From: Endothia cerciana
Lineage: Eukaryota; Ascomycota; Sordariomycetes; Diaporthales; Cryphonectriaceae
Direction of reading: 5' to 3'
NCBI GenBank assembly: GCA_026119935.1
Contig: JALRMH010000019.1
Coordinates: forward strand, 496,001 to 560,000
DNA length: 64,000 bases
In this document: positions 56,116 through 64,000 of the stretch, piece by piece
How positions within the stretch are numbered: the stretch's first letter is position 1
Layout of the letters: the number at the start of each line of letters is the position of its first letter
Made by a program: the position numbers and the translations under genes
Notes under the pieces: model-generated
Databases searched by the model: none
Told to the model about the DNA's origin: nothing
What the model saw: only the letters and a program-made list of their open reading frames with translations

Positions 56116-59100
56116 CTAATTTAAACACGACAAGTCAAGGAAAAGCAAGAAAACATTCATCAGATGGCACAACTTTGTCCTGTAGCAACAGGTTAGTTTA
56201 TGCGACAGCAGTCAGGTATGGGAGGTTTACAGACCAAAGTGAGAATGAGCCACAGGCGTGACCTGACAGGAGCCATCTTGCATCCCTGGGCCTGGTTGTC
56301 CAGTAGTCGAATTCAATTGCATCCTGGTAAGCAGAAGGAGGTCCAGATTCAGGCAGCAGGGGGTGTATATCAAGAGTCCTGGTGGTCGACAACGCGGCAA
56401 AAGCACAGGTAACAGCTAACAGCTGAAGAGCAGAAAGAGATCTAACGGAAGAGAAAGCAGGACAGCGTCCCGTGTCGTGCACACAAGTCGTCAAGCTGGA
56501 TCCATGCGGCCGAGCTAGAGGACTGGCCAGTCTTGTCCAGGACGTCCCTTCGGACCGTGCTTGAGGTGTTTGGCTGTCCGCATGCGGCTGCACAGGCAAT
56601 CAAATTAAAATTGCCGAGTCCCCCTGGGGCAGGCAAGGTTTTCAGCACCGTGCTGGTTTCCGGACACCAGTATATATCTCCGGGACTCCTCGTCAGGTGA
56701 TAGGGTCGAGTGCGGTCAAGGTATTCAAACCTGGGTTTTTTCGTCATGGCCGAAGGCAGCGCCCAAGAGTGTCGATTCCCAGAAGAGAAAACAAAAAGAA
56801 CTCCGATAGCATCCAGGGCAGGAACGATCCTACGGCCAGTTCCTGTCGCTAGCACGCAAGCTCGAGGCGATACTTAACAAGACACCACAAGGTGACGCAG
56901 ACGCTTTCAGACGTCAATATTCCGCTCGAGATCCTGGGTTCCTCACGGACGGCTCGTCCAGATGTCCAGGCATCGGGGCATGCACAACGAAAGGTCCTCA
57001 TAACGTCCTTGGTCCTATGGAATCCTGGTGTCCTCGGTGATGAAAGCTGGGGCCGTTTTTCTCCGCAATGGCTTGATGGAATGGCAAGAGTTCCGACTGA
57101 CAGGTTGGTGTACAAGCTCTTCCGCACCAAAAACGGTGGAACCTCAAAACACAAGACGCCGCCCGGGGGAGTAGACAAAGGGAAAGGTTAGAATAGTATA
57201 CCTCGTGATAGTAGCAGTAGCGGTCTGCATTCTCCTGTTGTTTTGGTCCATTGTGTATCCAGTGGAATCCGAGCGGCTTGAAGAGACCATATTGGATTGT
57301 TCCTGTGGAGTCCTTGAGCGGCTGCTCGAAATCCTTGGCTTGATGAGTACCAAACACTTGACAGATTGGTCAGAGGTGTGATACGCCTGGGAGGGTAGTA
57401 GTCCTTGAGTGGCACAACGGTATAGTTGTGGTCTCCGGCAAAGCAGCAGCGGCAACAGCAGCGGCAGCAACGGCAGAGATGGGATCCTTGGAGCAAGAAA
57501 ACAACGGGCAAGCTTCCAGAACGGCCTGTTCTTCCTTTTGTTTGCAAATTGTTCGTGATTGTCCTCAAAAACGGGTTGTAGCAGATAGACAGAAGAGAGA
57601 GAGAGGGATCCTCATGGGGTTGAACAAGGTAGTGGAGCAAGTAGCACTCGAGAGCAAGTTCAGGGCCGGGGCCAGGTTGTGGATAGATAAGAGGTGGCGA
57701 AGACACGAGTGCAGCGGGAGATCAGCAGGGGAAGTCCAGAGTGGGTTGTGTCGTTGGGCTGAAATGGTCCGGTGGGTTGCTGTGGGATGCTGGTGATGAC
57801 GATGTCTGGAGGAAGAGAAGGGAAGCACGGGGAAGGTTGGGCACTGAGAGGGACACGGTTGGGTTTTAAGCTTGCAGCTTGACCGACAGGGCGTCGACAG
57901 GGCCTGAGCCTGGCAGCAGTGACCTGAAATTGGTCGGGCCCACTGTGCTGAGCTGGCAGACGCCCACTGGACACAGGCACCCTGTCCCCTACCCCGCTCC
58001 GCTGTTTGAGGACGCGGCATCCCTGTGCGGCCCCCTGCCACACGCGAGCAATGAACATCGATCCCCGCCCCCCCTTTATTGCCCTCACCTCCCAATGTCC
58101 CACCTCCCACCTGCCTCCTCCTCCATCACGAGCACCAGCAGACACTACTGTTCGGCCTCATCACGGCGCCTCCTCATGCCCGTATCGTCTCACTGCCTCC
58201 GTCTGAACACTAAATATGCACTTTCGAACGGGCTGTCACACGGGTCGCAGGAGTAGGAGTGTCGAGATGTGAGCTGGCACTCCAAGGCTGCAACTGCCAT
58301 TCGCCTTTCCACCTCTCACCGACTCTCCCGGATATGCGCCGCGAACATGACTCCGATCATGGCTGGCTGGGTCAGCGTCACTTCCAGCATCGGAAGAGAC
58401 ACCTGCCTTGATTCCAGGAGTCCCGGGGTAGCGCGCCGGGTGTGTAGGATACCATCCCAGCCAATAGTCCCGATAGCACTGCAGTTGGGATGGTCTGCCA
58501 TGGCACTCGACTGGCCAGCCTGCTCCCTGCGAAGACAACGCATCCATGCAGAGAGGCAGTCCAATTTCTTATCACGCCAAGGCTTGTGTGCATAAGTGCT
58601 CCATGCACGGGAGGCTCGGGGCCTCTCCTCCACGAGTCAATCACGATCCTCTCCCCGACCTTGATCCGGACTGAAGCACACCGTTTCCCGTCGGTACAAA
58701 GATTGCCCTGTCCTCAAGCCCGAAATCAGACGACACGCGATGCTTCTGAAAAGCCATGATTCGATAGATGCCCTGCATAGCTTTGAGAAAAATCAGGATC
58801 GAATGCTAACGCGGTTAACTGTTTGAGGTATGCCGCCTCGGAGCTTTGGTGCTCGGAGCCTCCTGCCGATCACAATAGCGAGTGGGAGGCTGCCCACGCT
58901 GGCTCACCACCACACGCACGCAAGCATACTGAGTATGGTGCTTGTCGTCATCTGCTCGAACAGCGAGGTGAGGCTGGTAATCTGATCAGGTTCCCCAACT
59001 TGATGAGATCTGCAGCAGAGCTTGAGATGAAGCCTCACCGCCCGGGTTTCTGAGGTGGCTGGTTTTCTACAGCCTTGCTCCCATGTTGACACAAGTCTGG

Positions 59101-62100
59101 GCCCGGCAACGCTTTCGAAGAGACATCGAATTGATGGCGTCTTGAATGGGATGTGTTCCGTGCCCGTCGTGCAGATCTTTCTCTGCAAATAGAGATGCAT
59201 TGTTCCTGGATCTACATTTGTGTCGTCTACACAGGTATTTCCACCTCGTCCGGCCCGGGGCGAGGTATTTCCTAGGAAGCAGCGGCAATTAGGGCGTGAA
59301 TCAACTTATCTTCTCGCACAGGTCATGACCATGGACGACCATGCTTACAACTGCTGCATGATTCTCATTATTATTACCAGTTTTCTTCTCTTCTGATTCC
59401 TCCGGGTGTCTGCTGAATCGGTGTCGGCAAGCCACCTGGCTTCTCGGCTTGATGTGACGCGGACGGATGCGAAGCGACTGTCCAAGGACGTGTTCGCCAT
59501 CGTGGTTTGTTGAGATGAAGAGGACGACTGCGGATGGCTCACGCAGTTTGTGACACGCGTCCTCAGGCACCGCCTTATTGGCCTGGCAGCTCTGACAGTG
59601 GCTATGATACCCCCATGTGCTCACGGGCACCTTGAAAGCCCGTATCGTCTTTGGATGATGAGGTCCACCCGAGATATCGATGCTGTCAACTGATGAGTCT
59701 GTGGTATCGTCAGTGAGATCTCATTGATCAGGATGTAGCAGCAGGCCGTTGTCTTCGCTGAAGGTCATGATCCAGGGGGAAGACCATTGGTGACCAACCT
59801 CATTCCACCCTCCCCTTCGTCCCTTCTTTACAAACTGCTATCTACGGGAGTCTCACGCATGCCTGCAGTTCTCACAGCCTCATCACTGGATCAGACATCT
59901 AGACGGTTAGCCTGTGGCCACACTTGTACATTCATCGTTCAACACGGTGAGCATCCGAACGCGCCGTATCCCTAGAGCTCAGCCGCAACACGCCTCCCAC
60001 CATAATGGCCAACAGGAATTTCCCTTTTTTTTTCTTCTTTTTTATTTTAATTTAATTACTTCGTTCTGTTTTGTTTGAGGGACGGGCGACGAGAATGTGG
60101 TCCAGCGAACCTGGTGAGCACACCAGGTAAAGGTAGGATTGGTTGGTGTAACGAGTTGGAATCTGGGGAGAGTAACTCTCGTTTGTTAAGTCATGGGGGC
60201 TGATCTCTACCGACTGGACTGACAAAAATCCAGTGCAAGGGCTCAACTTCGACGAATGTTCATGCAAATGCAATGGCTCCTTCCAAGGCTTCGGCCGTGT
60301 CGGCGTATAGTGCAAAGGAGACCAGTGGCCATCCACCGTGTTCGCTCAAGGGCAGACAGCGTAACTCTTACTAGCTTACGCCGAACTCCATGGCATACGA
60401 GACTGACCGAACCTCTGAATTTCTCGACATCAGAAGTACTAGGGCAGAAGCACTTCACTGGGCAATGTTTAGGACACCACAGGGGAAGGATAACATCAGG
60501 AAATCGAGATCTGCGATACATGTAGGCTTGAAGCCCGATTTAAAGCGACGCGGATCCGCTTCTCGTGACACCGTCTGCGCCGCCACCTAAGTTCTCACGT
60601 CTGAATTCGGCGTTCATCTGCGACATATTTCGAGCTCTGGAATGTGGATGGGCTGAATGCCGAATGCAGGCGCCTTGGAGAGATGGGCTTGAACGGCGGC
60701 TGAACATTCACGGGTCGCTCCAGACTTGATGCGGCAGGATGCTGAGGGGCGGAATTGATGCCCAATCTGCAGAGGGCTTTCGAAGTCGTTGATTGACCAC
60801 GAGCCGCCGGGTCGTTAGATTGCCGCCTCTGGAGACACGTGCCTCTGAGTCTCGAAGAAAGCTACGCAGCGCTTGGGCGAGATTGGCGAGGTGCATGGCC
60901 ACGGTCAGCACTGATACGCCCCTCGAAATCATCAAGCTGACACAGGTGGAAATTCGAGCCCGTGTGCTCGGCTGTGACGGTAAGCAGGACGCAGAAATGC
61001 AACTTGTTCCCGCCTTGTCTCCTGGTCGAGCCAAGGGACTGCTTTGCTTAACCGCTGAGGTCCGCCCGAATACCCGGCAATCCTCAACGCTTGTGATGAC
61101 ACACTACTATGATAAGCGGCTGGCATGGTGCGGTCATGACCTCGTCCTCGCGTCCGAAGCGCACAGAGGTAGCTAATCGCGACAGTTACACTCGCCGCAC
61201 AAGAGCAAGCTGTCAACCTGTCCATGAGCCCGCCATGCCGGAGACACGATACCCCAGTCTATCAACGCACGAGGATACAGCAAGCTTGGAGGACGCTAAG
61301 AATGCGGCATAGGTCGAACAGCACACAGAAAAGGGCCACTTAATTCAGCACCATGCCTACCCAGCAGACTGGCGATGGACCTCGGCGTTTCAGAGTCCGG
61401 ATAGAGTAAAGCTATTTGTGAAGTCTGACCCGGCGGTGCAGCTTGTAACAACGACGACTCGGCCGCAACAATCGAGCCTGCAGCTAGTGTACCGCAGCAG
61501 GTACAACATCCGCAGCGTGAGATGCTAAAAGCTACGACGTACTGGGTAACTGGATCATGGGCTTCGTGGGCCGTCAATCCACCCAGACCGCCGAAATCTG
61601 GCGGACCAGCCAAGCGATGTTAGTGAAATGGCGGAGGAAGGCAGCCTCAGGTGAGATAACCCGCAGGCCCCGCGCTTACGTGGAATTTAGGGACAGCCTT
61701 TGTGGCTCTGGAAGATGGGAGACGTCCCAACACGCTCTGGATTGATCTCCGCCCGTGACTGTTCGAGACCAGAATGATACAGACCGGGCCGCTGCGGCTT
61801 ACTCAGGGTTTGCAGGCCTACTCTGCTCGAGCAAGAAATTTTCTTCAGCTGCCTCCCCAGGACAACCCCATTGATTGCACAGTCGACAGTGATCCCGTCT
61901 GTTGCGTGCCATCCCGGCATAATGAACCTATCACCGGCTGTCTTTTGAAGTTTGGGGGTAATTTTGTGTGAGATGACTTGCGGGTCTGGCATCAATGCCT
62001 CGTTGGGCTGCAGTTCTGCAGATTTCACTGCCCAATGTCACCAGTGCGCTGTCACCATACCCAAACATCTGGGGAGTCCCCTGCAAGACCTGCCATTCCC

Positions 62101-63478
62101 TCAGGTCCCAAGTTGGACGGGAAGCCCACCTTCGGGCCACATCGCAGCGTCGCGTCACAGCCCAACGGGTACCTTTTCGCCGGCTGACGCTCAGAGCCGT
62201 GTCTGGTTGACGGGGGCTGTTACTTGTGAGCAGGAGAACGTGCGGAGACTTCGAGACAGCTGTGCTGTTCTGGGGTACTCCTGGAGCCGAGCTAGTTGTC
62301 TATCACATCTCACACGCTCAAACGCGCAATCATCCTTGACATAGTTCAAGGTCCGAATCAAGCAGCTGGCCGTCCTGTGGCACGGCAAGCATGCTGGGGT
62401 TACTTTTTTCTACACGCCCGACTGTTTAGTTTTGTCGCCCGCTCCCACGGAAGTGCTTGCAGATGTGGCTCGACGGTCGAAGTCCGCTGTTCCTGGTCGT
62501 GTGGATCCCGGTGGCGACTTGCCTGAGGACATCGTGTCGACTGTCTCCAGCCTTTGGATCATCCTGCCGCCCTGCTCGTGAGGGTAGGTTTCGACCCTCA
62601 TCTCGAAGCTCCTTCTTTGCCACTCGCCGAGAGTAGATAAAATCAACCCCCCGGCTTCGATACTCCGTCGGCACATTGGCAACTGGTTCACCGATCTGAA
62701 GTCGTCTTGACCAGTCAAGATCTGAAAAAGGCAGTCTGTTGCTCTTAAGCATTCCGCTACAAGAACAGCTGCTTCATCACGTTATCCCGTTACGGACATC
62801 TCAAGGACGAAGGGCTTTTGTACGAGTCGCCGTCCGCTTCGCACCGAGCACATCACCCAAGACGCACATCCCGGGAGGACCATCTACTATAGCCGTGGAT
62901 CCCTTGGTAGCAGGACCAATTTTGCCAAAGGACGTTCAGGAGTAAATTTGGCCTGACAAGAACTATCCGTGGACAATTATTACCTTGAGCGCGCGCCAGT
63001 GGATTTTTTTTAATTTGGACTTGTGCCGTGGCCACATGCTTTTCTTTCTCTAGACTGTTTACCTGCTTTTTTTTTTTTTTTTTTTGCAGTTTTTCAGAGG
63101 CCATTCCAGGTTTTCGTCCTTAAGCCAACCCTTGGATATCCGGATACCCAACCCGCGGAGTGGACTGAAGATGGCCCAGCCGGAATACTCATACAGGAAC
63201 TCCAAAGGACCCTGGGGGACACGAAGGTGCGAACCAGAGATGTGATTCCCTGATCGGACCTGCGCCAGCTGACTTTGAGGTAAAGCCCTGTCGTGTACCA
63301 GGACCCATTCCCCAGCAGAGGGAGTTATGATAATGTTAATGTATCATACAAACCACAGAGGTAAGGCGAGAAACCGTATGCAACCCTCTGGATGTTGGGC
63401 GCCGATGATGACGATCCCTGCGAAGTGTAACGTACGGCGCAAGCAGCTCAGCCTATAGTCTCCCGGGGAGCAACTCAG
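56116..63478. other. About 7.4-kb gene-poor stretch
   Basis: No recognisable gene. The left part is GC-rich, with long open frames in several overlapping registers that look like shadows, and could be an extended leader and promoter of the C2H2 gene. The rest holds only frames of up to about 130 codons without motifs. T-rich tracts occur near 60029-60056 and at 63067-63085. The T19 run at 63067-63085, directly followed by GCAG, looks like an intron end, possibly of the gene cut by the right edge. Confidence 0.55.
63067..63085 (+). repeat. T19 homopolymer
   Basis: Nineteen consecutive T followed by GCAGTTTTTCAG, which resembles a 3' splice site. Confidence 0.9.
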
Positions 63479-64000
63479 CAATAACGACCACTCATGGACG
63501 ATCAGAGACGACGTACCCCAACCCACCTTCCTACAATTCCTCAAGGCCTCTGACGGTGACATACGGGAGCACCGGCCCGCTGTCACAGCAACCCTATGGC
63601 TCTTACAAGAGCTCGAGCCCGCCAAACTGGGACCCCCAGGGACGGTTCTCGCCGGTAGACCCAATGGACGACATCATGGCCTCGCCGAGTCTGTCAGACT
63701 ACTCGATGGGCGAGAGTACCGGGACCACACCGCCGGGCAAGCACAAGACGACCAACAGCAAGCGCTCACAGCGAAGACCATCCAACCGCGACGAGTTCGA
63801 CGGCCCGCATCAGTTCCTCCAGCGCCCACCACCAGAGTACATCGCGATGCAGGAGCGGGAGCTCCCCCACCTGCCCACCAACCTCCTCGTGCAGGAGCAG
63901 GACAGCGTGCTCTCGCAGGTCAACGACCGCCTGTCCCAGTGCGCGTATGACTTCGTCGCCAAATACCAATTCCCGATCCCGCTCACGCAGGACATGCGGC
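63479..64000 (+). CDS. Partial gene at right edge, unrecognised fungal protein
   Basis: A frame without a stop runs from an acceptor-like CAACTCAG at 63478 to the window end. Its Ser/Pro-rich start (TTHGRSETTYPNPPSYNSSR, GPLSQQPYGSYKSSSPPNWD) passes into a KR-rich stretch (GKHKTTNSKRSQRRPSNRDE). Then a segment that looks folded and conserved begins: PPPEYIAMQERELPHLPTNL, then LLVQEQDSVLSQVNDRLSQC and AYDFVAKYQFPIPLTQ. There is no in-frame ATG before the segment, back to a stop near 63411, so an upstream exon is needed. The rest of the gene lies beyond the window. It may be a regulatory protein, but I do not recognise a named family. Confidence 0.65.

Overview
This is a filamentous ascomycete (Pezizomycotina, probably Sordariomycetes) nuclear window. 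Genes are monocistronic, lie on both strands, and carry short introns (about 50-130 nt) with GTRNGT donors, CTGAC-like branch sites and YAG acceptors. HET, PTH11/rhodopsin-type, fungal beta-lactamase-like and HSPA12-like families are all present. I assigned exon joins by hand from splice consensus, reading frame and family motifs. No rRNA, convincing tRNA, intact transposon or CRISPR array was seen.

Layout. 1-7.6 kb is gene-poor. It holds two broken accessory genes: a truncated, frameshifted cytochrome P450 (about 4.24-4.88 kb) and a HET-domain gene (5.86-6.71 kb) whose core is disrupted by a precise 158-bp internal inversion. 7.6-35.99 kb is a dense housekeeping block: a small unknown protein, SWC5 (SWR1 complex), GST kappa, an HSDL2-like SDR, a NIPA-type Mg transporter, an unknown 500-aa protein with an internal duplication, 3-ketodihydrosphingosine reductase, UTP3/SAS10, COG1, a peroxisomal enoyl-CoA isomerase, an MCT-like MFS transporter, a PQ-loop vacuolar transporter, NADH pyrophosphatase and ribosomal protein uL1. 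37-54 kb is accessory-like: a secreted beta-lactamase-like protein, a rhodopsin/PTH11-type membrane protein, an AIG1-like GTPase, a coiled-coil protein and a divergent HSPA12-type Hsp70 gene with 11 introns. A C2H2 zinc-finger gene (54.4-56.1 kb) is followed by about 7 kb with no recognisable gene. A 3'-truncated unknown gene runs off the right edge.

How the genes work together. Four enzymes end in PTS1-like tripeptides (PKL, AKL, HKL, SKI), and two of them, GST kappa and the HSDL2-like SDR, share a 365-bp divergent promoter. The GTPase, coiled-coil and Hsp70 genes are adjacent and may be a functional module, though this is inference from neighbourhood. The strongest unusual observation is the HET micro-inversion: turning the segment around in silico gives one uninterrupted frame, so this is either a very recent inactivation or an invertible switch.
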